Below are positions 15,565-24,177 of a stretch of 64,000 nucleotides of DNA, piece after piece. Under the pieces are notes generated by a model. The model was not told the DNA's origin. It worked only from the letters and a program-made list of their open reading frames with translations, and ran no database searches. This DNA comes from Accumulibacter sp964420975 (GTDB lineage Bacteria > Pseudomonadota > Gammaproteobacteria > Burkholderiales > Rhodocyclaceae), in assembly GCA_964420975.1 (NCBI GenBank), contig CAYQVH010000010.1, forward strand, positions 1 through 64,000, given 5' to 3'. A program made the translations under genes and the position numbers. Position 1 is the first letter of the stretch. Each line of letters starts with the position of its first letter.

Positions 15565-17580
15565 TCAGGCGGTGCGGAAACGACTCAGCGTCTGATCCAG
15601 CCGGGTCGCCAGCTCGCGCAGCGCCTGCGCTGCCTGCTCGGTGCTCTGGGCCGCGTCGTGGTTGGCTTCGGCCATTTGCGCGATTTGTTCGACGCCGCGA
15701 GCGATCGTCTGGCTGGCGATGCTCTGTTCGCTGATGGCGTTTGAAATGCTGCCAACAGCCGACACGACCTCTCGCGTACTGCCGTCGATGGCGCCAATCG
15801 CGTGTCCGGCGCGATCGGCGAGGACGGCGCCCTCGGCGACCCGCTCGACCCCGTGCTCCATCTGCTCGACCGCGTCGCCGGCGCCGCCCTGGATGCTGGT
15901 GATCATCTCGCCGATCGAGCGTGTCGAGTTGGCCGTGCGTTCGGCGAGCTTGCGGACTTCGTCGGCGACGACGGCGAAGCCTCTCCCCTGTTCGCCCGCG
16001 CGCGCCGCCTCGATCGCCGCATTGAGCGCCAACAGGTTGGTTTGTTCGGCGATTTCGCGAATCACCTCGACCACGGAGGAAATGTCCTGCGAGCGGCGAC
16101 CGAGTTCGCCGACCGTGGTCGAGGCCTGGCGCACGAAGCCGGTGATCTGGTTCATCGCTCCTGCCGCTTGCTGGATAACCTGAGCGCCGTCACTGGCGGC
16201 TTGGCCCGACTGGGCAGAGAGACGCTGGGCGTCGCGCGCGTGCTGCGCGACCTGCTCGATGCTGACGCTCATTTCCTCGACCGAGGCCGCCATTCCGGTT
16301 GCCGCGTCGCGCTGCACTTGCGAGCTGTGGCTGACGTTTTTCGCCGAGCCGACCAGAGTCCCGGACTGACCGAGCAGCGTCGCCGCCGCCTGGCGAACGT
16401 CGCCGATCGTCTGCTTTAGCTGGTCGGTCATCGACGCCATCGCACGCTTGAGGTTGCCGACTTCGTCACTGCCGGTGGCGGCGAGGCGGCTGGTCAGGTC
16501 GCCGGCGGCGATCTTCTCGGCTTCGGTCACCAGTTCCTGCAGCGGGCGGCTGACCCAGACGCGGGTGGCGGCGAAACCGCTGCCGACGGCGGCGAGAATG
16601 ATCAGCCCGGCCATCAGCGCAATCGCCGACGTGGCATCGTCGGCAGTGTCGGTGAACTCGTCCATAGGGACCGCCGAAGCGACGATCCAGTCCCATCCGG
16701 GGTAAGGGTCAAAAACGGCGATCTTCTCGCGTGGACGGCTTTCCCCGGGGCCCGACCAGTCGTAGCGGAGGCTGCCGTCCTTCTTCTCGAGTATCTCGCG
16801 GAACAGAGGAACCCCCTTGCTATCCTTGAACTCGAGGACGTTGCTGCCTTCCTTTTCGGGATGCAGCGTCAGCACGCCCTTCTGCGCCCCGGCGTCGATC
16901 GCGAAGACGTAGCCGCTCTTGCCGATGTGGATGGCGTAGATTGCCTGCTTCAGCGCCTTGAGTCCGTCGGTCATGTCGATGCCGACAAAGAAGGCGCCGA
17001 CCACCTTGCCCGCCGCGTCGCGCGCCGGCAGGTAGTGGGTGATGAAGTTGCGGCCGAATAGCGTCGCCCCGCCGGTGAAGGGTTTGCCGGCGAGTAGCGA
17101 CGGAACGGCGGGGTGTTCGGCGCCGAGCGGTGTGCCGGTCGAGCGACTGCCGTCCTCCTTTTTCAAGGAAGTCGCGACGCGCAGGAAATCGTTGCCCTGG
17201 CGGGCGAGGAGCGTGGCCACCGCGCCGGACTTTGCGGTGAAGGCGTCGACCAGGTCAAAACGCTCGTTAAGCGGTGCACCTCGCTGCAGCAATCGGGGCC
17301 CGCCGGGGCCTTCAGCGAGTTCCAGATGGGCGTCGAACTGGCCGGCGAACAAGCGCCCGCTGCGTTCAATATCGGCTCGCAGACCGCGGTCGTACGCTTC
17401 GAGCAGGGTGATGACCAAGTGGTTGGTCTGCTCCAGTTGCGTGAGCGCCTTGTCTGCCATCTTCTGGCGCAGATGCCACGCCGAGCCGAACGCCGCCACC
17501 AGCGTGATCAGCAGCAGGAGCGTTCCCTGGACAAGATTGAGTTTGAGCGAGAGGGAGAAGTGGCCAAAGCGAGCGGACAT
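15565..17580 (-). CDS. Methyl-accepting chemotaxis protein with Cache sensor
   Basis: A 671-residue chemoreceptor. A membrane helix at about residues 12-34 is followed by a periplasmic Cache-type sensor (about 40-310, with VVGAFFVGIDMTDGLKALKQ and GKSGYVFAIDAG). A second helix at about 318-340, a HAMP domain and a long coiled-coil MCP signalling domain follow. The signalling tip contains EIAEQTNLLALNAAIEAARA and GFAVVADEVRKLAERT. It senses a small ligand, unknown here, and signals to CheA/CheW. No che genes are in the window. Confidence 0.93.
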   Translation of the reverse strand: MSARFGHFSLSLKLNLVQGTLLLLITLVAAFGSAWHLRQKMADKALTQLEQTNHLVITLLEAYDRGLRADIERSGRLFAGQFDAHLELAEGPGGPRLLQRGAPLNERFDLVDAFTAKSGAVATLLARQGNDFLRVATSLKKEDGSRSTGTPLGAEHPAVPSLLAGKPFTGGATLFGRNFITHYLPARDAAGKVVGAFFVGIDMTDGLKALKQAIYAIHIGKSGYVFAIDAGAQKGVLTLHPEKEGSNVLEFKDSKGVPLFREILEKKDGSLRYDWSGPGESRPREKIAVFDPYPGWDWIVASAVPMDEFTDTADDATSAIALMAGLIILAAVGSGFAATRVWVSRPLQELVTEAEKIAAGDLTSRLAATGSDEVGNLKRAMASMTDQLKQTIGDVRQAAATLLGQSGTLVGSAKNVSHSSQVQRDAATGMAASVEEMSVSIEQVAQHARDAQRLSAQSGQAASDGAQVIQQAAGAMNQITGFVRQASTTVGELGRRSQDISSVVEVIREIAEQTNLLALNAAIEAARAGEQGRGFAVVADEVRKLAERTANSTRSIGEMITSIQGGAGDAVEQMEHGVERVAEGAVLADRAGHAIGAIDGSTREVVSAVGSISNAISEQSIASQTIARGVEQIAQMAEANHDAAQSTEQAAQALRELATRLDQTLSRFRTA

Positions 17581-17743
17581 GCGAGTTCCTCGAGTGCGAT
17601 ACGACCAAGCCAGAGACGGTAGTCAAGGATACGGCATCAAAGCGTCGAAGCTCAACCCCGATATCGGCCAGCGGAAGGGCAACCGGGCCATTCGTTGCCC
17701 TTCCGCTACGGTCGTTGGCGCATCGCGGCGCAGTCGTCAGTCG

Positions 17744-18946
17744 CTACCAGTTGGTCTCCCTCTCGGGGGTCGCCGTGATCTTGTGGATCGACAGGTCCGC
17801 GCCGTTGTACTCTTCCTCCTGGTCGAGACGCAGACCGACGGTGCTCTTCAGCAGGCCGTAGACGATCACGCTGCCGACCAGCGCGATGACGATCGCCAGC
17901 CCGGTCATCAGCAGTTGCGGCATCAACGCGACGCCGCCGACGCCACCAAGCGCCTTGCTGCCAAAAATGCCGGCGGCGATGCCGCCCCAGGCGCCGCACA
18001 GGCCATGCAACGGCCAGACGCCGAGGACGTCGTCGATCCGCCAGCGGTTTTGCGTCCAGGTGAACATGACGACGAAGAGCCCGCCGGCGACGCCACCAAC
18101 GAGCAGCGCACCAATCGGGTGCATGATGTCGGAGCCGGCGCAAACCGCGACCAGACCAGCGAGCGGGCCGTTATGCACGAAGCCCGGGTCATTCTTGCCG
18201 GCGACCAAGGCAACCAGCGTCCCGCCGACCATCGCCATCAGCGAGTTCATCGCCACCAGGCCCGAGATCTTGTCGATCGTCTGCGCGCTCATGACGTTGA
18301 AGCCGAACCAGCCGACGGTCAGAATCCACGCGCCGAGAGCGAGGAAGGGGATCGACGACGGCGGGTGGGCCGAAATCATGCCGTCGCGCGTATAGCGGCC
18401 GTAGCGCGCACCGAGCAGGAGGACCGCGGGCAGGGCGATCCAGCCGCCCATGGCGTGCACCACGACGGAGCCGGCAAAGTCGTGGAACTCTTCGCCGTAA
18501 CTACTTTTCAGCCAGGCCTGGAGGCCAAACGCCTGATTCCAAGCGATGCCCTCAAACAAGGGATAGACAAAGCCGACGACGAGGAAAGTTGCCGCCAATT
18601 GCGGATAGAAGCGCGCCCGTTCGGCGATTCCACCCGAAACGATGGCTGGAATCGCCGCCGCAAAGGTGAGCAAAAAGAAGAACTTGGTCAGTTCGAAGCC
18701 ATTCTTTGCGAGCAGCGACTCGGCACCGGCAAAGAAATTGACGCCGTAGGCGATGCTGTAGCCGATGAAGAAATAGGCGATCGTGGACACCGCAAAATCG
18801 GTCAGGATCTTGACCAGCGCGTTGACCTGGCTCTTCTTGCGCACCGTTCCCAGTTCGAGAAAGGCAAAGCCGGAATGCATCGCCAGCACCATGATGCCGC
18901 CGAGCAAAATGAAGAGTACGTCGCTACCAGACTTGAGTGTTTCCAT
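17744..18946 (-). CDS. amtB: Ammonium transporter
   Basis: A 400-residue Amt/Mep/Rh transporter with eleven predicted helices and signature segments SVVVHAMGGWIALPAVLLLG and VWPLHGLCGAWGGIAAGIFG; the latter carries a pore His. It moves NH3/NH4+ across the inner membrane. The C-terminal tail (EEEYNGADLSIHKI) follows the usual interaction region for PII proteins. ATG 18946 has AGGAGG 4 nt upstream; the frame is open to 19051 but that would cross the sigma-54 promoter. No glnK gene is adjacent. Confidence 0.93.
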   Translation of the reverse strand: METLKSGSDVLFILLGGIMVLAMHSGFAFLELGTVRKKSQVNALVKILTDFAVSTIAYFFIGYSIAYGVNFFAGAESLLAKNGFELTKFFFLLTFAAAIPAIVSGGIAERARFYPQLAATFLVVGFVYPLFEGIAWNQAFGLQAWLKSSYGEEFHDFAGSVVVHAMGGWIALPAVLLLGARYGRYTRDGMISAHPPSSIPFLALGAWILTVGWFGFNVMSAQTIDKISGLVAMNSLMAMVGGTLVALVAGKNDPGFVHNGPLAGLVAVCAGSDIMHPIGALLVGGVAGGLFVVMFTWTQNRWRIDDVLGVWPLHGLCGAWGGIAAGIFGSKALGGVGGVALMPQLLMTGLAIVIALVGSVIVYGLLKSTVGLRLDQEEEYNGADLSIHKITATPERETNW

Positions 18947-18977
18947 GGCTCCTCCTGAGATTCGGGTCGAAGCCATC

Positions 18978-18994
18978 AAGCAAGCTTTGGGCCA
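18978..18994 (-). promoter_or_regulatory. sigma-54 promoter of amtB
   Basis: On the minus strand TGGCCCAAAGCTTGCTT matches the -24/-12 consensus (TGGCACG-N4-TTGCW). The GG and GC dinucleotides are 10 nt apart as required. It lies about 30 nt upstream of the ATG. Confidence 0.7.
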
Positions 18995-19046
18995 GACAGT
19001 GCTGCACCGCTCGGCGACGCATTTTCGTGCGCTGCCTGCCTCGCAA

Positions 19047-19063
19047 CGCACTGCTCTCGTGCA
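19047..19063 (-). promoter_or_regulatory. NtrC-like enhancer site, proximal
   Basis: TGCACGAGAGCAGTGCG matches the NtrC palindrome TGCAC-N7-GTGCA with one mismatch. It lies about 55 bp upstream of the sigma-54 promoter. Confidence 0.6.
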
Positions 19064-19078
19064 TCTGAAGCGGACTGG

Positions 19079-19095
19079 CGCACCGCTGCGGTGCG
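19079..19095 (-). promoter_or_regulatory. NtrC-like enhancer site, distal
   Basis: CGCACCGCAGCGGTGCG is symmetric at all but its central base and matches the spacing of TGCACC-N5-GGTGCA. Its centre is 32 bp from that of the proximal site, about three helical turns, as is usual for paired NtrC sites. It sits just after the 3' end of mltA. Confidence 0.6.
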
Positions 19096-19123
19096 GCGCG
19101 CACCACTTTGTGCCGTTGTGGGG

Positions 19124-20365
19124 CTACTTTGGTGCGGCCTCTGGCGGCAGCAGAACCCACATCTGCCCGGATTGTTTCATCTGGCCCGCCTGGCTGCCCG
19201 CTCTTGCGCCAAACCCCCAGAAAAAATCGGCACGAACGACGCCGCGGATGGCGCCACCGGTATCCTGCGCCAAGACAAGTCGACGCAGCGGCCGCGCCGA
19301 TTCCGGTTGCGTCGTCACCAGGAACACGGGTGCTCCAAGCGGCACATAGCGCGTATCGACCGCTATGCTGCGCTCCGGGGTGAGCGGCACGCCCAGCGCA
19401 CCGACCGGCCCGGCACTTTCGTTGCCCGGCGGCGGCTCCTCGCGAAAGAAGACATAGCTCGGGTTGGCGTTCAGCAGGTCGCCGACGCGTGCCGGATTCG
19501 CCCGTGCCCACTGCTTGATGCCCTGCATCGACGCCTGTTCGAGGGTCAGTTCGCCGCGCTCGACGAGCAGCCGGCCGATCGACTGGTACGGATGACCGTT
19601 CTGGTCGGCGTAAGCGAGGCGAGTCAGGCTGCCGTCAGCCAGCTTGACGCGGCCAGATCCCTGTACTTGCAGGAAAAACAGTTCGACCGGGTCGTCAACC
19701 CAAAGCAGTGTGCGGACCGGGGCCGCGGCCTGCTGCTGATTGATCTCTGAACGGGAAAAATAGGGGACGATCTTGTTGCCCACGAGGCGGCCGCGTAGTC
19801 GCAGGTGTTTTAATTCCGGATAGACGCTGCCAAGGTCGATCGTCAGCAGATCTGAAGGAACCCCGAGCACCGCTTGCAGATACGGCTTGCCGCGTTGGCG
19901 GGAGCCGTGCAGCAACGGCTCGTAGTAACCGGTGATGAGGCCGTTGTGGGTGGCGTCGGCATTGGTTAGTCGCCACGGTTGCAGGCGCGACTCGAAAAAA
20001 CGGCGCGTGTCGGCGGTCGATGGGGCCACCAGTTTCTTCGCGTCTTCGCAGACGGCCTTCCATTGCGGCCAGTGCGGCCGGCTGGCGAGGCCCCGGCACG
20101 ACGACAGGAAGGCCGACCAGGCGGCGCCGAGATCGTCGTCACCCCAGCCGGGCAGCTCGCTCCAGCGCGCAGCCTGCAATGGCTTCGCCGGCGGTGGCGC
20201 GGTTCCCGGCGTTACCGCGACGGTCGGTGCCGGGCATTGCGGGCACGTAGGGCAGGGCGCCAGATCGCTGGTGCCGCCACCGCGACCGCCGTCGACGCTG
20301 GCGCACGCGGCCAGCGTCGACGCGAACACTGCGCAACACAATTGTCTCGCCGGGTTTCGCTGCAT
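19124..20365 (-). CDS. mltA: Membrane-bound lytic murein transglycosylase A
   Basis: A 413-residue lipoprotein of the MltA family, which cleaves peptidoglycan with formation of 1,6-anhydromuramic acid. The lipobox is STLAAC with Cys21. The central MltA domain has NGLITGYYEPLLHGSRQRG and FFLQVQGSGRVKLADG. The C-terminal 3D domain has LAQDTGGAIRGVVRADFFWG with the catalytic Asp region. ATG 20365 is chosen because the lipoprotein signal begins there. It lies downstream of the thioredoxin-like gene on the same strand. Confidence 0.92.
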   Translation of the reverse strand: MQRNPARQLCCAVFASTLAACASVDGGRGGGTSDLAPCPTCPQCPAPTVAVTPGTAPPPAKPLQAARWSELPGWGDDDLGAAWSAFLSSCRGLASRPHWPQWKAVCEDAKKLVAPSTADTRRFFESRLQPWRLTNADATHNGLITGYYEPLLHGSRQRGKPYLQAVLGVPSDLLTIDLGSVYPELKHLRLRGRLVGNKIVPYFSRSEINQQQAAAPVRTLLWVDDPVELFFLQVQGSGRVKLADGSLTRLAYADQNGHPYQSIGRLLVERGELTLEQASMQGIKQWARANPARVGDLLNANPSYVFFREEPPPGNESAGPVGALGVPLTPERSIAVDTRYVPLGAPVFLVTTQPESARPLRRLVLAQDTGGAIRGVVRADFFWGFGARAGSQAGQMKQSGQMWVLLPPEAAPK

Positions 20366-20446
20366 CGCCGTACCTCGCTTGCCCCCCTTGGTCAGGCGCA
20401 AAGTATAGGCGGCATGTGCGAGCAAGACACGGTCGGCGGGCAACGG

Positions 20447-20848
20447 TCAGCCGTTTTGCGCCGCGCGAGACGCTTCGCCGACTCGCTGCAGGTCGCCATC
20501 GGCTTGCCAGGCGCGGCGTTCGACCGTCGACCCGGCGTAGGCTCGACTCTCGTCTTCACTCTGCCGCATGAACGCTTCCAGCGTCCGCCGCAGGTGGGCC
20601 GGAACCGGCGGCAGGGTGCCAAAAAAAAGGACGATTGGCCCGCGTCGGATCAGCAAGGTCGGAAAATTCTCCACCTCGATGTCGCCGACGTCGTCGACCT
20701 CGACGTCGAGCCAGTGGAAACCAACCGCTGGAAAGTGCTCGGACAGAGTCTTGAAGCCTGGTGCATAGTCGCGACAGACCCCACACCAGTCCGCACAGAG
20801 GCAAACGACGACAAAGTCGCTGGCGTTCTGGCGCACCGAGGGTGTCAC
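20447..20848 (-). CDS. Thioredoxin-like protein
   Basis: A 133-residue thioredoxin-fold protein with the redox motif ADWCGVCRDYAPGF (Cys22, Cys25) and the cis-proline segment VENFPTLLIRRG. No signal peptide is seen, so it is probably cytoplasmic. It starts at GTG 20848. It probably forms a short transcription unit with mltA, 81 bp downstream. It differs from canonical thioredoxin in the WCGVC motif and in a longer C-terminal helix. Confidence 0.8.
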   Translation of the reverse strand: MTPSVRQNASDFVVVCLCADWCGVCRDYAPGFKTLSEHFPAVGFHWLDVEVDDVGDIEVENFPTLLIRRGPIVLFFGTLPPVPAHLRRTLEAFMRQSEDESRAYAGSTVERRAWQADGDLQRVGEASRAAQNG

Positions 20849-20965
20849 GTCCGATGGGGCGTCGAGGGTGACGCGGCAGAGACGGTCGGCAAGATCGTCT
20901 GCGCCGCCCCTAATACGGGCCGCCGGCTGCCAGCACGACGCCGCCGTAAAGTTGACGAGGGCGGC

Positions 20966-22235
20966 TCACCCGCCTGCCTGCGCCTGCAGCAACCGCTGTA
21001 TGTGGGCAATCAGCTGTTCTTCGGGATACGGCTTGCCAAGGACGACATCGACCCCGGCGGCAGCGGCTTCCTGCCGCAACTGATCGTTGTCCGACGTCAC
21101 CATGATGATGGGAACGTGAGCAGTACGGGGGTCGTTGCGGACCTGACGCGTCAGCTCGAACCCTCCCAGTCCCGGCATGTCGACGTCGGTGATCAGGAGG
21201 TCAGGGACAGTAGCCTCGATCTGCCGGGCAGCGTCGAGACCGTCTTCAGCCATGGCCACCTGATACTGGTGAGCGGCGAGCAGTCGTCCGGTCTTGATGC
21301 GCACGACCTTCGAGTCGTCGGCGATCATGACGACCGTCTCGGCAGGAGTCTTGACTCTCGCCCGGAAGCGAGCGGCGGCCGCTTGCGCTTGACGCTCGGC
21401 CTCCTCGGCAGCTCGTCGCGCCGCTTCGCGTCGTGCCGCTTCCTCGGCAGCCTGGCGATCCGTCTCCCGACGGATCGCCTCTTCGACCGCCAAACGCTCC
21501 TCTTCTTCCTGGCGCAGCGCTTCCTCGACTGCCTGGCGTTCGGCTTCAAGCCGTGCCGCTTCTTCGGCTGCCCGGCGTTCGGCTTCGCGCCGTGCCGCTT
21601 CTTCGGCTGCCCGGCGTTCGGCTTCGCGCCGTGCCGCTTCTTCGGCTGCCCGGCGTTCGGCTTCGCGCCGTGCCGCTTCTTCGGCTGCCCGGCGTTCGGC
21701 TTCGCGCCGTGCCGCTTCCTCGGCTGCCTGGCGTTCGGCTTCGCGCCGTGCCGCTTCCTCGGCTGCCTGGCGTTCGGCTTCGCGCCGTGCCGCTTCCTCG
21801 GCTGCCTGGCGTTCGGCTTCGCGCCGTTCCGCTTCTTCGGCTGCCTGACGTTCGGCTTCGCGCCGTTCCGCTTCTTCGGCTGCCTGACGTTCGGCTTCGC
21901 GCCNNNNNNNNNNNNNNNNNNNNNNNNNNNNNNNNNNNNNNNNNNNNNNNNNNNNNNNNNNNNNNNNNNNNNNNNNNNNNNNNNNNNNNNNNNNNNNNNN
22001 NNNGACGTTCGGCTTCGCGCCGTTCCGCTTCTTCGGCTGCCTGACGTTCGGCTTCGCGGTCGGTCTCGGCTCGCCCGACGTCCACTTCGATTTGGCGCCG
22101 GGCCTCCCGAAGAGCGGCTTCCTCGCGCTCTCGTGTGAGGTCGGCCGCTGACCTGCGGGCGACGACGAAACGCCAGGCAAAAACTGCCACCACAACGCCG
22201 ACAGCGACCAGGAGCAAGCTCTCATAGGTTGTCAT
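20966..22235 (-). CDS. Membrane-anchored coiled-coil protein with C-terminal receiver domain (interrupted by assembly gap)
   Basis: From ATG 22235 (AAGGA 8-12 nt upstream) the protein starts with one membrane helix (SLLLVAVGVVVAVFAWRFVV). A long charged helical region of tandem 13-residue repeats of the form REAERQAAEEAAR follows, as in TolA-like proteins. The C-terminal CheY-like receiver contains VMIADDSKVVRIK, the acceptor in LLITDVDMPGLGGFE, a VTSD motif and GKPYPEEQL. The 100-N gap at 21904-22003 lies in the repeats. The reading frame on the two sides differs by one, which shows the gap length is a placeholder. True repeat number is unknown. The role is not known; the architecture suggests a membrane-tethered response regulator without DNA-binding output. 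Confidence 0.8.
21400..22075. repeat. 39-bp tandem repeats encoding 13-residue helical units
   Basis: A 39-bp unit recurs head to tail with near-perfect identity on both sides of the gap, at least nine copies left of it and one to two right of it. It encodes the coiled-coil units of the receiver protein. It is protein-coding and has no spacers, so it is not a CRISPR array. Confidence 0.85.
21904..22003. other. Assembly gap (100 N)
   Basis: Exactly 100 N in the 39-bp tandem repeat. The neighbouring sequence is repeat on both sides, so the assembly probably collapsed or broke on the repeats. Confidence 0.99.
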
Positions 22236-22522
22236 TGCAGTGATCCTTCTTCAGAGGAGTTAGATCACGAGCAGTGCGTCGGCCGCTCCCGCTCGCCCCG
22301 TGCACGTCAAAGGTCCCACGTCTGGCGGCTTGTTCCGCCCGCGAGCATGATAAAACGAATGTTTCGCCAGGTGCGAGAACGCTGTCGCCCGTGTTGATGG
22401 CGGTAGCGCCAGGAACCTGAGAGAATCGCCGCTTCACTGGCGACGCCCGGTGGTCTCGGGCGCGACGTGCTTGACCGTCGTACGACGTCCAGCCAGCAAA
22501 GCGTTGCCGCAGAGGATGGAGG
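22236..22522. other. Intergenic region upstream of ribBA
   Basis: This 287-bp divergent region separates the receiver protein from ribBA. I looked for the FMN riboswitch that often precedes riboflavin genes and do not see its conserved elements. GGAGG near 22514 is the ribBA ribosome binding site. Confidence 0.5.
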
Positions 22523-23659
22523 ATGATGGCACCACAGAGCAGTACCGTCGGCGTTTCGCCGATCGAGGAAATCATCGTTGAAATTCGTTGCGGGCGTATG
22601 GTGGTCCTCGTCGACGAGGAAGATCGTGAGAACGAGGGCGACCTCGTCGTCGCCGCGGAGCACGCGACTCCGGAGGTAATCAATTTCATGGCTCGCTTCG
22701 GCCGCGGCCTGATTTGTCTAACGCTGACCGAGAGTCGGTGCCGGCAACTCGGCTTGACGCAGATGGCGCGCGACAACAAAAGCCCTTACAGCACGGCCTT
22801 CACGGTTTCCATTGAGGCGGCGCAGGGGGTGACCACCGGGATCTCGGCGCAAGATCGGGCGCTGACGATTCAGACAGCAGTAGCGCGCAATGCGCGACCG
22901 GACGACATCGTGCAGCCGGGTCACGTTTTCCCGATCATGGCCCGTCCCGGCGGCGTCCTGGTGCGCGCCGGACACACCGAAGCGGGTTGTGACCTGGCGC
23001 AGCTGGCCGGACTCGAACCGGCGTCGGTGATCTGCGAGATCCTCAAGGAAGACGGCAGCATGGCGAGGCTCGCCGACCTGATGGCTTTCGCGCGCGAGCA
23101 TGGGCTCAAGATCGGCACCATCACCGACCTGATTCATTATCGTAGCCGACACGAGACGCTGGTCGAGCGCACGCTTTCGAAGAGCGTGCAGACTGCGTAC
23201 GGTGAGTTCATCCTGCACGCTTATACGGACTGCACCTCGAACGAGGTCCATCTGGTGCTCAGCAAGGGCGAGATTCAGTCCGACCGGGAAACGCTGGTGC
23301 GCGTGCATGAACCCTTGTCGGTGGTCGATTTTCTCGATCGCACGAGCGGCCGTCATACCTTCTCGCTCGACGTTGCGCTTTCGGCGATGGCACGCGCCGA
23401 GGCCGGCGTGATCGTTCTTCTCCATCGGCCGGAAAGCGGCCAGGACATTCTGGCGACCCTACGCCAACCGGTTGCCGCCAAGCGTCCGGTTGCACGCTGG
23501 GATCCGCGCATCTACGGCATCGGCGCCCAGATACTTCGCGACCTGGGGGTTGGAAAAATGAAGCTGCTTTCGAGTCCGCGGCGAATGCCCAGCATGACCG
23601 GCTTCGACCTTGAGGTGACCGGACACATCGCCTCCCCTTCTGAACTGGAACAACGGTAA
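22523..23659 (+). CDS. ribBA: 3,4-dihydroxy-2-butanone 4-phosphate synthase with degenerate GTP cyclohydrolase II domain
   Basis: A 378-residue two-domain riboflavin enzyme. The N-terminal RibB domain is complete: VVLVDEEDRENEGDLVVAAE, the RGLICLTLT segment and the HTEAGCDLAQLAGL motif. It converts ribulose 5-phosphate to dihydroxybutanone phosphate. The C-terminal RibA-like domain lacks the three zinc cysteines and the catalytic motifs (VRVHEPLSVVDFLDRTSGRH stands where SECLTGDxFGSxxCDC is expected). It is therefore unlikely to have cyclohydrolase activity. Such hybrid proteins are common in proteobacteria with a separate ribA. The TAA overlaps the ATG of ribH by one nucleotide. Confidence 0.92.
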   Translation: MMAPQSSTVGVSPIEEIIVEIRCGRMVVLVDEEDRENEGDLVVAAEHATPEVINFMARFGRGLICLTLTESRCRQLGLTQMARDNKSPYSTAFTVSIEAAQGVTTGISAQDRALTIQTAVARNARPDDIVQPGHVFPIMARPGGVLVRAGHTEAGCDLAQLAGLEPASVICEILKEDGSMARLADLMAFAREHGLKIGTITDLIHYRSRHETLVERTLSKSVQTAYGEFILHAYTDCTSNEVHLVLSKGEIQSDRETLVRVHEPLSVVDFLDRTSGRHTFSLDVALSAMARAEAGVIVLLHRPESGQDILATLRQPVAAKRPVARWDPRIYGIGAQILRDLGVGKMKLLSSPRRMPSMTGFDLEVTGHIASPSELEQR

Positions 23660-24177
23660 TGGCTGCTCCGAAGCGTTCGCCGCCCTTCGTTGCGGGCGCT
23701 CACCGTAGCGACCTCCGCGAATACGAAGTCGTGCTCGACGGCAAGGGACTGCGCGTCGGGATCGTCATGAGCCGTTTCAACCAGGACATCGGGGCCGGTT
23801 TGCTTAGCGCCTGCAGCGCCGAGCTGCAACGGCTCGGCGTCGGCGCCGACGACATCGTCCTCGCCACCGTTGCCGGGGCGCTGGAAATCCCGCTGACCTT
23901 GCAAAGGCTGGCGGGTAGCGGCACTTTCGACGCGCTCATCGCGCTCGGCGCCGTCATCCGCGGTGAGACGTATCATTTCGAGATCGTCGCCAACGACGCG
24001 TGTCGCGGTTTGATGGACGTTCAGCTTGACAGCGGCGTGCCGATCGCGAACGGGATTCTGACTTGCGAAGACGACGATCAAGCGCTGGCGCGCATGCACC
24101 AGAAAGGGACCGATTGCGCCCAGGTCGCGGTCGAGATGGCGCGCCTGCTGCGCGCGATCGACAACAAGGAGCGGTGA
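23659..24177 (+). CDS. ribH: 6,7-dimethyl-8-ribityllumazine synthase
   Basis: A 172-residue lumazine synthase that condenses the RibB product with the ribitylaminouracil. Conserved segments are GIVMSRFNQDIGAGLLSAC, AGALEIPLTLQRLA, ALGAVIRGETYHFEIVAND and GVPIANGILTCEDDDQA with the catalytic His. It is co-transcribed with ribBA and nusB through one-base stop/start overlaps at both ends. Confidence 0.95.
   Translation: MAAPKRSPPFVAGAHRSDLREYEVVLDGKGLRVGIVMSRFNQDIGAGLLSACSAELQRLGVGADDIVLATVAGALEIPLTLQRLAGSGTFDALIALGAVIRGETYHFEIVANDACRGLMDVQLDSGVPIANGILTCEDDDQALARMHQKGTDCAQVAVEMARLLRAIDNKER

Noticed and set aside
21400..22075. CRISPR-like array
   Set aside because: The 39-bp units are adjacent without spacers and encode a continuous helical protein.
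19979..22138. A 719-residue plus-strand open frame with Cys/Phe-rich repeats
   Set aside because: It is the antisense of mltA, the thioredoxin-like gene and the 39-bp coiled-coil repeats. The repeats keep all frames open because the unit is a multiple of three.
22236..22522. FMN riboswitch upstream of ribBA
   Set aside because: The conserved RFN elements are not present in this interval.
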